Origin: Lachnospiraceae bacterium
GTDB lineage: Bacteria > Bacillota > Clostridia > Lachnospirales > Lachnospiraceae
Length of the DNA stretch: 54,687 nt
Reading direction: 5' to 3'
NCBI GenBank assembly: GCA_017626095.1
Contig: JAGAJL010000049.1
Coordinates: forward strand, 1-54,687
Shown: piece by piece, positions 26,501 through 35,608 of the stretch
How the letters are laid out: the number at the start of each line of letters is the position of its first letter
Numbering within the stretch: the stretch's first letter is position 1
Made by a program: the position numbers and the translations under genes
The notes under the pieces: generated by a model
Database searches by the model: none
What the model was told of the DNA's origin: nothing
Seen by the model: only the letters and a program-made list of their open reading frames with translations

Positions 26501-27088
26501 TTAGCCTCTCTTCAAATTTCTTTCACTTTCTCGGCCTGTTATAAAAGCATCAACCACATTTATCACACCTTGTATTCCCAGTTCAGAGACATCCATAGTC
26601 AAATTATAATTACCAGCATATCCCCATTCTTCTCCGGTATAATACTGATGATATCGTTTCCGTCTCTCATCTGTCTCTTCCACAAGTTTTCGGGCCTTAT
26701 CCATAGGCAGATTATGCTTCATGGCAATCTGAGCAATCCTGTATTTTAAATTAGCACATAAGAAAATGCGCACAGAATCATCTTTGTCCCTAAAAACAAA
26801 GTTTGATGTTCTTCCAATTATGATGCAATCCTTATCCTGTATCAACTTTCCTAATGCTTCCTTGGGTGTATTCCTCACGCGCTCCATCACATTTTCATCT
26901 AAGGAACTCATAAAAAAATCTGTCGGAACTTCTCCAAAAAAATATGGATACTTCTCATATATTCCTTTTTCTTTTGCATATTTTACCAATTCCGACTTCG
27001 CATAAAATGGAATTCCGTATTTATCGGAAAGGATTTTTCCGATTTCATCCGCTCCACATCCACACTCTCGACCAATCGTAATCAACAT
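26501..27088 (-). CDS. Cytidylate kinase-like protein
   Basis: 195 residues of the cytidylate-kinase-like fold. The P-loop region is ITIGRECGCGADEIG, where relatives have GSGG, followed by the IPFYAKSEL segment. A central IIIGRTSNFV and a basic lid (DERRKRYHQYYTGEEW) are also present. Housekeeping Cmk proteins are longer and more canonical, so this is a specialised paralogue with unknown substrate. It lies between the HPr-like gene (44 bp) and lrgA (1 bp). Confidence 0.82.
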   Translation of the reverse strand: MLITIGRECGCGADEIGKILSDKYGIPFYAKSELVKYAKEKGIYEKYPYFFGEVPTDFFMSSLDENVMERVRNTPKEALGKLIQDKDCIIIGRTSNFVFRDKDDSVRIFLCANLKYRIAQIAMKHNLPMDKARKLVEETDERRKRYHQYYTGEEWGYAGNYNLTMDVSELGIQGVINVVDAFITGRESERNLKRG

Positions 27089-27132
27089 ATTTTCTTAACC
27101 TCTTCATTTCGCTCATCTGCAAAAAATAGCCA

Positions 27133-27360
27133 TTAACTTATGTTATACTTTTTTAGTATTTCCAGGAATTTTACGGACTCACCCATATAATCCACTTTAA
27201 TTTTTTCACCCATAACAGCCATCATACCCATAATAGATGCACCATCAATTTGATATTTAAATCCAACTTTTGAAACAAGTACACTTTCTCCGAGCTCTTC
27301 CGCATTTTTGACAAATTCTTTTATAGCCTCCAGATTTGGCAATTTAATGATTTTACTCAT
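27133..27360 (-). CDS. HPr-like protein lacking the phosphorylatable histidine
   Basis: 75 residues. The C-terminal two thirds resemble HPr, including the regulatory serine motif as DGASIMGMMAVMG. The active-site segment that normally reads GLHARPA is absent: the text goes NLEAIKEFV and contains no histidine at all. It cannot act as a PTS phosphocarrier in the usual way, but could be a serine-phosphorylated regulator or binding module. AGGAGG fixes the start. It is first in the operon, behind the double operator. Confidence 0.78.
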   Translation of the reverse strand: MSKIIKLPNLEAIKEFVKNAEELGESVLVSKVGFKYQIDGASIMGMMAVMGEKIKVDYMGESVKFLEILKKYNIS

Positions 27361-27399
27361 TTTGCGCTACCTCCTACCACTTTTTGTACTTATAAAGCA

Positions 27400-27433
27400 A
27401 TAACTGGTAACACCAAGTGGTATTACCAGTTAT
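27400..27433. promoter_or_regulatory. Double FadR-type operator in a 16 bp inverted repeat
   Basis: Two TGGTNNNACCA boxes, TGGTAACACCA (27405-27415) and TGGTATTACCA (27418-27428), lie 2 bp apart inside a larger inverted repeat with ATAACTGGTAA and TTACCAGTTAT as arms. This is the known operator form for FadR/PdhR/LldR-type regulators. It is 40-70 bp upstream of the HPr-like gene, matching control by the FCD regulator at the end of the operon. As RNA it would also form a hairpin, but no T-run follows. Confidence 0.82.
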
Positions 27434-27536
27434 CAATTATATACATAGCAAATTATTTGTCAATTCTTTTTTTAATATAGCAAAAACCAATATTTTAGAA
27501 TCAATATAGTAAGAATATGAAATACGTATTCCAGAA

Positions 27537-28490
27537 TTATCGGGCAATTAGGTCTTCTACTTCCATTTTTTCCGGCATGGAACGGATGGCTCCTTTTTTG
27601 GTTGTTACCAAAGAAGCGGCGGCATTGGCAAAAGTAAGCATTTCTTTGAGATTTTCTTCTGTAAGACTATCCAGACCATGCTCACAAATATAGTTTAATA
27701 CACATCCGCAAAATGTATCTCCGGCACCGGTGGTATCAACCACGTGCTCCTGATAAAATCCGGGAATTTCTACGCGCATATCCCGATAATAAGCCCGGCT
27801 TCCATCTTTTCCCATGGTTAAGCAGATTAACGGAATGTCACATTGTTTTCTTAATGCGGCAATTCCGGCATCATAATCTTTTTTTCCGGTCAAAAACTGA
27901 ATTTCATTATCTGAAATTTTCAAAATATCACATTCGGAAATGGCACTAAGCATCTGTTCCTTTGCAAGCTCTAACGAAGACCAGAGTGGTTCCCGCAAAT
28001 TCGGATCCAGTGAGATTAACGCTCCTGCTTCTTTTGCCATTTTGACAGCCTTTTTCGTTGCTTTTCGTACTTCTTCATGAGTCATGGACAATGTTCCGAA
28101 ATGGAATATTTTAGTATCTTTTACCATATTCGGTGTAATATCTTCTTCCCGAAGCATCATGTCCGCACCCGGTTTCCGGTAAAATGAAAAATCGCGATCG
28201 CCGTCAGGAAACGTATGCACAAAGGCTAGTGTTGTGGGAATGTCATCATCCTCCATCAGGTAGTCACTGCTAATTCCGACTTCTTCAATGGTCTGTCTTA
28301 ATTGTTTTCCAAACTGGTCTTTACCGACTTTTCCAATAAAAGCTGTCTTTTTTCCCAGCTTTTGCAAAATTGCAAGCACATTACACGGCGCCCCTCCGGG
28401 ATTAGCTTCAAATAAGGGATTTCCTTGATTGCTCAAACCATTGTTTGTAAAATCAATCAATAATTCTCCCAGCGCTGTCACATCTGCCAT
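27537..28490 (-). CDS. PfkB-family carbohydrate kinase, probable fructokinase
   Basis: 317 residues from MADVTALGELLIDF, with GGAGG 8 nt upstream. The PfkB signatures are NPGGAPCNVLAIL near residue 30 and DTTGAGDTFCGCVL near residue 250, with the catalytic Asp in GAGD. It phosphorylates a sugar, most likely fructose, to the 6-phosphate. The next gene upstream encodes a mannose/fructose-type isomerase about 100 bp away, which supports a fructose substrate. Confidence 0.88.
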   Translation of the reverse strand: MADVTALGELLIDFTNNGLSNQGNPLFEANPGGAPCNVLAILQKLGKKTAFIGKVGKDQFGKQLRQTIEEVGISSDYLMEDDDIPTTLAFVHTFPDGDRDFSFYRKPGADMMLREEDITPNMVKDTKIFHFGTLSMTHEEVRKATKKAVKMAKEAGALISLDPNLREPLWSSLELAKEQMLSAISECDILKISDNEIQFLTGKKDYDAGIAALRKQCDIPLICLTMGKDGSRAYYRDMRVEIPGFYQEHVVDTTGAGDTFCGCVLNYICEHGLDSLTEENLKEMLTFANAAASLVTTKKGAIRSMPEKMEVEDLIAR

Positions 28491-28588
28491 TTTCTGCATC
28501 CTCCATTTCCTGCATTCATAAATTCATGCATCCATCACCTACTAATTAACACAAACTGATTCATACCTATGAATAGATTTTTGGCATT

Positions 28589-29845
28589 TTACTGCACTCG
28601 CTCTTTCACACTAACCGCAACAGACAAATCCACCTGTTCATATGGAATGAGTGTTGCCTGTAACGCATGATAAATATCTGATTTTCCCGGCCAGACCGTT
28701 CCGATAACCTGATTTTTTTCATCCAACTGGTGGAACCAGGAGCCATTTACATAATCTCTTACCGTCTCATCCAGATAGGTTAAAAACATGGCATAATCCG
28801 AAGCGTATTTTTCATTTCCCGTCACGCGGTATAAAACAGCTGACGTATTGATAGCTTCAGCTAACGTCCAATGCATCCGGTCTCTTACGACCGACTTCCC
28901 GTTCCAGTCCGTCGTATAGACAATTCCGGGGGCTCCATCAGCATTCCATGCATCCCCAATAGCACGGTTATATAAGTTCTGTGCAGCTTCTAAATAAGGA
29001 AGCGCAGCCGATGTATCATCTCCGTAGGTTGAGGTTGCCCATTGCGTAATCAGGCGGCCCCATTCAATACCATGTCCCGGTGTTGCTCCATAGGGTTTAA
29101 ACTGGTCAGCCGGATTATCCCGGTTGCATTCTAAGTCGGCAACCCAATCGGATGTAAAATGTTCCGGAATACGCCATTCATTTTCTTTTGCCCATGCAAT
29201 CACATGGTCTATGATTCTTCCCGCTCTCTTCCGATACTCTTCTTTACCGGTCACATCCGCAACTGCCAAAAAGGCTTCTACAGTATGCATATTGGCATTG
29301 ATTCCACGGTAGCTGTCCAACTTGGTAAATTCCGTATTCCAGGTATCAACTGCCAGACCTTCCTTTTCATCCCAAAACCGCTCATCGTATACCTTAAGTG
29401 CCCGGTTAAGTAACTCTTCTGCTCCCGGTCTGTGAGCCAGTATCAGAGAAGATGCAGCCAAAATCACAAATGCATGTGCATAGCATTGTTTGTCAGGCAA
29501 GATGCCACCATCTGCTTTTCTGCCGGCATACCATCCACCGTTTTCCTGATCGCACAGTTCACCTAAAAGGCCCCGCAATGCTGCATCGGCCAGTTCTTCA
29601 CTTCCCTTATGCCCTAAGAGACATCCGATACTGTACACATGTGCCATACGACAGGTAATCCATGTTTCACGCGGTCTTGTAACCCATGGGGTTCCATCGT
29701 CTCCCAAATAGTATGCGCCTCCCTCCGGAGAAGGAAAACGATGTCCAAAAGCCAACAATTCTTCTGTCATTTCCTTCAAAAACGCTTTATTTTCTGTTGT
29801 ATCAATCTGATATTTTTCTTTCATTGTCATCCCGTATAATCCCAT
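28589..29845 (-). CDS. AGE-family aldose-ketose isomerase (YihS-like)
   Basis: 418 residues forming an (alpha/alpha)6 barrel. Motifs typical of YihS and mannose isomerases are TWITCRMAHVYSIG, RGINANMHTVEAFL, GATPGHGIEWGRL and the C-terminal GKSDIYHALQATLIPYEQ with a catalytic-type His. YihS interconverts mannose and fructose, and sulfoquinovose and sulfofructose. With the adjacent fructokinase this gives mannose to fructose to fructose-6-phosphate; a sulfosugar role is less likely because no aldolase is present. Start choice among three close ATGs is uncertain. Confidence 0.87.
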   Translation of the reverse strand: MGLYGMTMKEKYQIDTTENKAFLKEMTEELLAFGHRFPSPEGGAYYLGDDGTPWVTRPRETWITCRMAHVYSIGCLLGHKGSEELADAALRGLLGELCDQENGGWYAGRKADGGILPDKQCYAHAFVILAASSLILAHRPGAEELLNRALKVYDERFWDEKEGLAVDTWNTEFTKLDSYRGINANMHTVEAFLAVADVTGKEEYRKRAGRIIDHVIAWAKENEWRIPEHFTSDWVADLECNRDNPADQFKPYGATPGHGIEWGRLITQWATSTYGDDTSAALPYLEAAQNLYNRAIGDAWNADGAPGIVYTTDWNGKSVVRDRMHWTLAEAINTSAVLYRVTGNEKYASDYAMFLTYLDETVRDYVNGSWFHQLDEKNQVIGTVWPGKSDIYHALQATLIPYEQVDLSVAVSVKERVQ

Positions 29846-29894
29846 CCCTGTATAATTCTATTTCATGATATCAGTATATCGCCCCGGATCAATC

Positions 29895-30497
29895 TCATTC
29901 TTTGGTTTTAAACAAAGAATAAAAGCCATAGCCGATAAAATAAACACCAAAGCACCCCAATATAAACGTGATAACGGCTTTAAAATCCAATGTACCAATC
30001 AATTCAAAGCAAAAGCCAAATCCAAGTCCGGCAAAGACAACGCCCAATATCATGTCTTTCCAAAATTCCCGCCATCTGTCACTATTTATTGATGCCGTCA
30101 AAATAATGGATAAGGGTATCACAATTGCCATTCCCCCAAGAAGGAAGAATAACTGATAAAGCGAAAAGCTATCCTTTACAAAAGCCTCAGAAGGATTTTG
30201 CGGATTGTACATGATTTTTTCTTTGGTTCCAATCTTAGGTTTCTTACTCTTGTAAACCATATCCTGAAATGAATATTCTATACCATCTACTTCATAGGTA
30301 TGCACGGCAGCAAAGGTTGAAGAAGCTCCCGCGCGGTTGTTCCCAACAAAATCCGTAATATGCCCTCTGGTCATCTCATAACGATCCAATTGTTCCTTTC
30401 TCTCTGCATGCAGCATATAGCCGGCAAACAACAGACCGATTCCTGCAATCATAAATGCAACCAATAATAGATATGGTACGCCTTCTCTCTTTTTCAT
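29895..30497 (-). CDS. DUF3592 membrane protein
   Basis: 200 residues with an N-terminal helix (about 8-27), an extracytoplasmic part with VHTYEVDGIEYSFQD, and two to three more helices toward the C-terminus. The layout fits the DUF3592 family, whose function is unknown. AGGAGGGG precedes the chosen ATG. It lies just upstream of the isomerase gene with a 49 bp spacer. Confidence 0.72.
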   Translation of the reverse strand: MKKREGVPYLLLVAFMIAGIGLLFAGYMLHAERKEQLDRYEMTRGHITDFVGNNRAGASSTFAAVHTYEVDGIEYSFQDMVYKSKKPKIGTKEKIMYNPQNPSEAFVKDSFSLYQLFFLLGGMAIVIPLSIILTASINSDRWREFWKDMILGVVFAGLGFGFCFELIGTLDFKAVITFILGCFGVYFIGYGFYSLFKTKE

Positions 30498-30616
30498 GCT
30501 CTTTCCCCTCCTCTCTTTCATCAAAATCTTTTGTTTTTTATTCCGATATAACAGTAGAAATAATATATCGTTGTTCGTGACTTTATTTTATCATAAGTCT
30601 TCGCATTTCTAAACTG

Positions 30617-30720
30617 CCTTTTCGGATTTGTGTTGCCAACGTTAAGCTTCTTGTCGCCCTAACAGAAATATATATCTTTGCCACTTCATACTTCTGTTTC
30701 TGACATTTCTGTCAGGGCAA
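30617..30720. repeat. Diverged copy of the palindromic repeat
   Basis: CCTTTTCGGATTTGTGTTGCC at the left end repeats the outer arm of the 7.5 kb element, and TATATATCTTTGCC with a following TACTTC matches its inner arm. The remaining palindrome is GCCCTAACAGAAA with TTTCTGTCAGGGC. It lies in the 30498-30969 spacer, where I see no gene. The AT-rich rest probably holds the promoter of the AraC gene. Confidence 0.65.
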
Positions 30721-30969
30721 ATATCACCAAAGTTACAAATGAAATTGAGAGATGATGACAGAGAATTTAAGAAATATGCAAACAAAAGCTAGAAATAAAT
30801 AATAATTTAGGTATACTATGATAATGTGCCGTTCTTAATTCACAAAAAATTGCTCAATAAGTTCTGGCATTGATTTGTAATCTGTGAGTAAATAGTAACT
30901 TTTCTCGATCAAACAATTATAAAACAATAATTATTGCAATTTCTATTTATAAAATAAAGGGAGCCAAAT

Positions 30970-31833
30970 ATGAAACAGCCAAGTCATGAAATCATCAAGA
31001 TTGATCCGGAACTGAATATGCGATACAGCATTCTGGAGTTAGCCTGTCCTACCTACAATCCTCCTCATTGGCATGATAGTCTGGAAATTTTATTCATTCA
31101 GAAAGGCTCTCTCCAATCCATTGTCGGTGAAGAGACAGATTATCTTGTCAGTGGCGATTTCTGTATTGTAGACAGGAACGTGGTTCATGCCACTGCCACA
31201 TCGGAAGGCATTTCCTATCTTCTGATTCAGATTCCTTATTTGTTTTTAAAACAATACCTTCCCGATATTGATCAGACCAAACTGCCCTATGTGTGCAAAA
31301 ACAAAGAAAAATCAATTCCGTCTCAAGAAGAAATGACGAATCTTCTTGAAAAGCTGTATGATTTAAACCACGAAAAGAAAAAAGGCTATCAGCTTAGTTA
31401 CTACAGCCTTCTTTTTACCTTTTTGGAAATACTATTCCGCCATTTCTGTCAGGAATTATCTGAAGAAGAAGCGGTACACAGCCAGAAATATATTGACCGG
31501 TTATCCCAAATTGCCTCCTTTATTCAGGAACACTATCATGAACCGATCACTTTGCAGCAGGGTGCCGATTTACTTTCATTAAATCCGGAATATTTTTCCC
31601 GTTTCTTTAAAAAATATATGGGCGTTACCTTTATGGATTACGTATATGCAATCCGCCTAAAGGCAGCCGCCCATGAAATCATAAGTTCCGATTTGACCAT
31701 TCAATCGATTATGGAAAAAAATGGGTTTACCAATCCAAAATATTTTAACAGGATTTTCTTCGAGCAATACGGAATGACACCCTTGGCTTTTCGAAAGACC
31801 CTGCGTACAAATAATGCCTTAAAGCAACAATAA
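30970..31833 (+). CDS. AraC-family transcriptional regulator
   Basis: 287 residues. An N-terminal cupin sensor (PPHWHDSLEILFIQKG, GDFCIVDRNVVHA) is followed by two helix-turn-helix motifs (about 185-280) with the family signature KYFNRIFFEQYGMTPLAFRK. AGGGAG precedes the ATG. Its 3' end overlaps the 3' end of the facing MATE gene by 89 bp. The target genes are unknown. Confidence 0.92.
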   Translation: MKQPSHEIIKIDPELNMRYSILELACPTYNPPHWHDSLEILFIQKGSLQSIVGEETDYLVSGDFCIVDRNVVHATATSEGISYLLIQIPYLFLKQYLPDIDQTKLPYVCKNKEKSIPSQEEMTNLLEKLYDLNHEKKKGYQLSYYSLLFTFLEILFRHFCQELSEEEAVHSQKYIDRLSQIASFIQEHYHEPITLQQGADLLSLNPEYFSRFFKKYMGVTFMDYVYAIRLKAAAHEIISSDLTIQSIMEKNGFTNPKYFNRIFFEQYGMTPLAFRKTLRTNNALKQQ

Positions 31834-33154
31834 CCGGAATGCAGCAGATAATCCAGGAAATGGGTTCGCAATAGCAAACTGCCATATATCCGAATCGTTC
31901 TACGAAAAAGGCAACAGCAATCACTTTTCCCGCCATTTCCAGGAAACTTGCAAACAACGTGAAACCGTTGTGGGAAATTCCCTGAAGTACATTTCGAAAC
32001 AGACACAATGCAGAAAGTGCATAATAATAAGGCAGATTAATACGCAGATATCGGACTGCTGTCCTGATAATTTCTCCATCCGCAGTACCGGTCAGCGCCC
32101 GCACAAGAATGCTGCCAAATGAATAGACAATGACAATGGATAACGTACTCCATACAAATAAAATGATACAACCAATTCGGACGCCCTCTTTAATCCGCTC
32201 ATTCTTTCCGGCCCCATAATTCTGACTGGTAAAGGTTGCCATCGCTCCCGCCACCGTTGATACCGGCATCATAAGCAGCTCGGAAATCTTTCTTGCCGTA
32301 ATATGAGCTGCTACAATTCCATTTCCAAGTCCGTTAATACCAATCTGTAAAATCAAAGTTCCGATATTGATAATCGTATACATAAAAGCCATGGAACTGC
32401 CATAAGAAAGCAGTTTTTTATAGTATATGCCGGGAATTGCAAAATCTTCTTTACAAGGGATCAATTCACGACAGTATACGTTTATATAAACAAAGCAAAG
32501 TGTTGCTGAGATAGCCTGTGCTAACACAGTGGCATAAGCTGCGCCCGCAATTCCAAGCCCAAATCCTTTGATAAACAGGATATCCAGAAAAATATTCAAA
32601 AATGAGGAAATGGTCAGAAAAAGCAGAGGTGTCTTACTGTTTCCGACAGCCCGAAGCACGGATGACAACAAATTATAGGCGACATTGACTATTAATCCGA
32701 GTGTAATAATCAAAATATAATCATACGCATCCGCAAACAAAGAATCCGACACATGAATTGCCCTCATAATCTGTTTCATAAATACGGTACTAAACACAGT
32801 CAGGATGACTGCTACCAAAAAAGCCAGCTCAACAGATGCCGCAATTCCCTTTTTTAAGCTTTTTTTATCATCGCTTCCAAAGTACTGGGAAAGTAAAATG
32901 GAAAATCCACTGGTCAGTCCAAAGCAAAATACCGTTAACAGGCTGTAAATGGTGCTGACAGAACCAACCGCCGAAAGTGCATGATCTCCCAGAATATGTC
33001 CGACAATGGCAGTATCTGCCAGATTATAAAACTGTTGAAATAAATTACTTAAAAACAATGGGATTGCAAAAAACAAAATAGCTTTTAGTACAGAACCCTT
33101 TGTCATATCTATCTGTATATTCTTTTTTTCCATCATTCTTTTTGCTGTTCTCAT
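31745..33154 (-). CDS. MATE-family multidrug/Na+ antiporter
   Basis: 469 residues with 12 predicted membrane helices and MATE motifs (IPLFLSNLFQQFYNLADTAIVG, GLTSGFSILLSQYFG). It exports cationic drugs or metabolites using an ion gradient. AAGGAAG supports the ATG at 33154; 58 upstream in-frame codons are not protein-like. The last 29 codons are antisense to the end of araC. The gene is divergent from blaI, so its promoter lies close to the BlaI operator and may be affected by it. Confidence 0.9.
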   Translation of the reverse strand: MRTAKRMMEKKNIQIDMTKGSVLKAILFFAIPLFLSNLFQQFYNLADTAIVGHILGDHALSAVGSVSTIYSLLTVFCFGLTSGFSILLSQYFGSDDKKSLKKGIAASVELAFLVAVILTVFSTVFMKQIMRAIHVSDSLFADAYDYILIITLGLIVNVAYNLLSSVLRAVGNSKTPLLFLTISSFLNIFLDILFIKGFGLGIAGAAYATVLAQAISATLCFVYINVYCRELIPCKEDFAIPGIYYKKLLSYGSSMAFMYTIINIGTLILQIGINGLGNGIVAAHITARKISELLMMPVSTVAGAMATFTSQNYGAGKNERIKEGVRIGCIILFVWSTLSIVIVYSFGSILVRALTGTADGEIIRTAVRYLRINLPYYYALSALCLFRNVLQGISHNGFTLFASFLEMAGKVIAVAFFVERFGYMAVCYCEPISWIICCIPVIVALRHYLYAGSFEKPRVSFRIARRKSC

Positions 33155-33254
33155 GACGATTACTTCCTTTCTCTTATCGAAATGTATTTTATCAACAGCA
33201 TAGGTATAAAAACAGATAAAAATCTGACATGTTTTATGGACAATATTGACTTTT

Positions 33255-33302
33255 TTGACAAACTCGTAAATAATCGTTATACTGTCTTTATTACATTTGT
33301 AA
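33255..33302 (+). promoter_or_regulatory. blaI promoter with BlaI-type operator
   Basis: TTGACA (33255-33260) and TATACT (33278-33283) are 17 bp apart. TTACATTTGTAA (33291-33302), the known BlaI/MecI operator dyad, lies at the expected transcription start. About 100 bp of leader separate it from blaI. This is a textbook autoregulated arrangement. Confidence 0.85.
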
Positions 33303-33405
33303 GAATTAGTGTCGATTTCAAAGGGCAACTAATTGCGAGATTATAAAATGCAAAGCAATCCCTAAATATCATAAATAAAAACAAGATATCATAAGGAGAA
33401 TATTC

Positions 33406-33801
33406 ATGAGCCATTTACCACAAATATCCGAAGCCGAATTTGAAGTGATGAAAATTGTATGGAAATATGCCCCCATCAGCACCAATGAAATCACAGAAAA
33501 ACTGCTTCGCACCACTAATTGGAGTCCCAAAACAATACAGACACTCATCAAACGCCTGGTAAATAAAGGTGCTCTTTCTTACGAAAAGCAAAGCCGTATG
33601 TTTGTATATTCTCCCATTATCAAAGAAAGTGAATATATCGGTCAGGAAAGCAATTCTTTTCTGAAGCGATTTTATAACGGCGATATTACCGCCATGCTGT
33701 CTGCATATATAGAAAATGACAAACTGTCTGAAACAGACATAAATGCTCTGCGCTCTCTTCTTTCCAAGAGTTCAAAAAAAGGAGACGATTCTTATGGCTG
33801 A
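33406..33801 (+). CDS. blaI: BlaI/MecI-family repressor
   Basis: 131 residues: a winged helix (about 8-75, ISEAEFEVMKIVWKYAP and NWSPKTIQTLIKRLVNKGAL) and a C-terminal dimerisation region (SFLKRFYNGDITAMLSAYIEND) of the kind cleaved on induction. It represses transcription until BlaR1 signals. The stop overlaps the blaR1 start by 8 bp. No beta-lactamase or PBP2a gene is present, so the regulated target differs from the classic systems. Confidence 0.93.
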   Translation: MSHLPQISEAEFEVMKIVWKYAPISTNEITEKLLRTTNWSPKTIQTLIKRLVNKGALSYEKQSRMFVYSPIIKESEYIGQESNSFLKRFYNGDITAMLSAYIENDKLSETDINALRSLLSKSSKKGDDSYG

Positions 33802-35608
33802 TTTTATGATGCGCTTTTTTATAAGCAACTTACCTATCAGTGGTATCATCTGCATTCTTTTGATTGCCAAACGATCCTTCAAAAGCATGCTGTCTGCTCG
33901 CATGCAGTATCACCTATGGTTTTTGTTACCCGGACTGTTAATCGTTCCGTTTTTGCCCTTCCACCCGGTTAGTTATACACAACTTTTCTCATGGCTTGCC
34001 CGTCTGGGAAATACTTCCGCTTCTCATACGGATATTGGAGCAAATCATGTAATGGATACCGATTTATCTGGCACCACAAATTGGATTAATGACTTTGCCC
34101 TTTCTGTAAACAGCAAAACTCCTTCCTTTACCGGATATATTTTGTTTGCTATATGGATTGTTGGAATGTTTGTGGTGATTCTATTGGCAATCAAATCTGC
34201 TCTTCGTTTATGTAGCATAAGGAAATCTGCTCTTCCCCTTCAAAATCCGGAGGTTCGCAGACTGTACAACAACTGTCTGGATGAGTTGAAAATTACCAGG
34301 ATTATTCCTATATACAGTACTGCTTATTTACGTTCCCCTATTATGGTCGGATTTTTGAATCCACAGATTTATCTGCCAATTCATTTAATCTCAGACTATC
34401 AGGAAACTGAAATACGCTACATACTGTTGCACGAACTGCAACACTACAGACACCACGATGCCATTGCAGGCTTCTTCATGAACCTTACAGGTATGCTTTA
34501 TTGGTTTAATCCCTTTATCTGGTTTGCGCTCGATGAAATGCGTAATGACAGGGAAATAGCCTGTGACACTTCTGTCCTGAAAATGTTAGATGAAAACGAT
34601 TATGCTGATTATGGAAATACACTGATTAACTTTATCGAAAAAGTTTCCTTTTCTCCTTTTTTGTCTGCTGCCGGCCTTAGTGGAAACAAGAAACAAATAA
34701 AACGCCGCATTATCAATATCGCTTCTTATGAAAAACCAACTTTTTATAGGAAATTAAAAGGCATGACGGTATTTATCCTGACGATTGCTCTCATTCTGGG
34801 ACTGGCACCTTGTATTTCCACATATGCAGCGGATGAAAGTCAATACCACTGGAATACTTCAATAGAAAACATTTCTTATGCAGATTTCTCTGAATACTTT
34901 GGAGCATATGAAGGTAGCTTTGTTTTATATGATTTAAGAAATGATACCTGGAGTATACACGATTTAGAACATGCCACACTGCGGGTTTCACCGGATTCCA
35001 CTTACAAGATTTATGATGCCTTGTTGGGATTAGAAAAAGGGATTATTACGCCAAAAGATTCCTTTCTTGCATGGGATGGAACAAACTATCCTTTTGAAGC
35101 ATGGAATAATAATCAGACCTTACAGTCTGCGATGAGTTCGTCTGTCAACTGGTATTTCCAATCGATAGACGAACAACTCACATTTGCTGATATTTCCCAA
35201 CATATTCATCAAATTGGATATGGAAATGAAAATGTAAGTAGCAATCTCTCTACATATTGGATGGAATCCTCCTTAAAAATTTCTCCGGTAGAGCAGGTCG
35301 AACTTTTAATAAAACTGCAAAATAATAGTTTGGGATTTTCTACTGAAAATATCAATGCCGTAAAAGATGCCATCTGTCTTTCTACTTCAAATGTCGGAGC
35401 ATTGTACGGCAAAACAGGAACCGGACGTATCGATGGCCAAGATGTAAATGGATGGTTTGTAGGATACGTTGAAACTGCAGATAATACATACTTTTTTGCA
35501 ACCAACATAAAAGCCGATAGCAACGCTACCGGAAGCAATGCAAATAAAATAACCATGTCTATTTTGTCTGACATGAATATCTGGCAGTCACATACTACAG
35601 GTATGTGA
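33794..35608 (+). CDS. blaR1: BlaR1/MecR1-family sensor-transducer
   Basis: 604 residues. Four membrane helices frame an M56 metalloprotease with HELQH at about 213-217. A last helix (about 320-340) is followed by an extracellular penicillin-binding domain with the acylated serine motif STYK at about 402-405, an SVN triad and KTGTG at about 540. The domain keeps every motif needed to bind a beta-lactam, so the sensor looks functional. AAAGGAG precedes the ATG, which lies inside the blaI end. Confidence 0.92.
   Translation: MADFMMRFFISNLPISGIICILLIAKRSFKSMLSARMQYHLWFLLPGLLIVPFLPFHPVSYTQLFSWLARLGNTSASHTDIGANHVMDTDLSGTTNWINDFALSVNSKTPSFTGYILFAIWIVGMFVVILLAIKSALRLCSIRKSALPLQNPEVRRLYNNCLDELKITRIIPIYSTAYLRSPIMVGFLNPQIYLPIHLISDYQETEIRYILLHELQHYRHHDAIAGFFMNLTGMLYWFNPFIWFALDEMRNDREIACDTSVLKMLDENDYADYGNTLINFIEKVSFSPFLSAAGLSGNKKQIKRRIINIASYEKPTFYRKLKGMTVFILTIALILGLAPCISTYAADESQYHWNTSIENISYADFSEYFGAYEGSFVLYDLRNDTWSIHDLEHATLRVSPDSTYKIYDALLGLEKGIITPKDSFLAWDGTNYPFEAWNNNQTLQSAMSSSVNWYFQSIDEQLTFADISQHIHQIGYGNENVSSNLSTYWMESSLKISPVEQVELLIKLQNNSLGFSTENINAVKDAICLSTSNVGALYGKTGTGRIDGQDVNGWFVGYVETADNTYFFATNIKADSNATGSNANKITMSILSDMNIWQSHTTGM

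Noticed and set aside
27400-27433. Intrinsic terminator
   Set aside because: The stem is strong, but no T-run follows on either strand, and the two TGGTNNNACCA boxes explain the symmetry better.
31834-33154. Plus-strand coding frames inside the MATE gene
   Set aside because: The minus-strand protein has full MATE motifs and twelve helices; the opposite frames are short and unpatterned.
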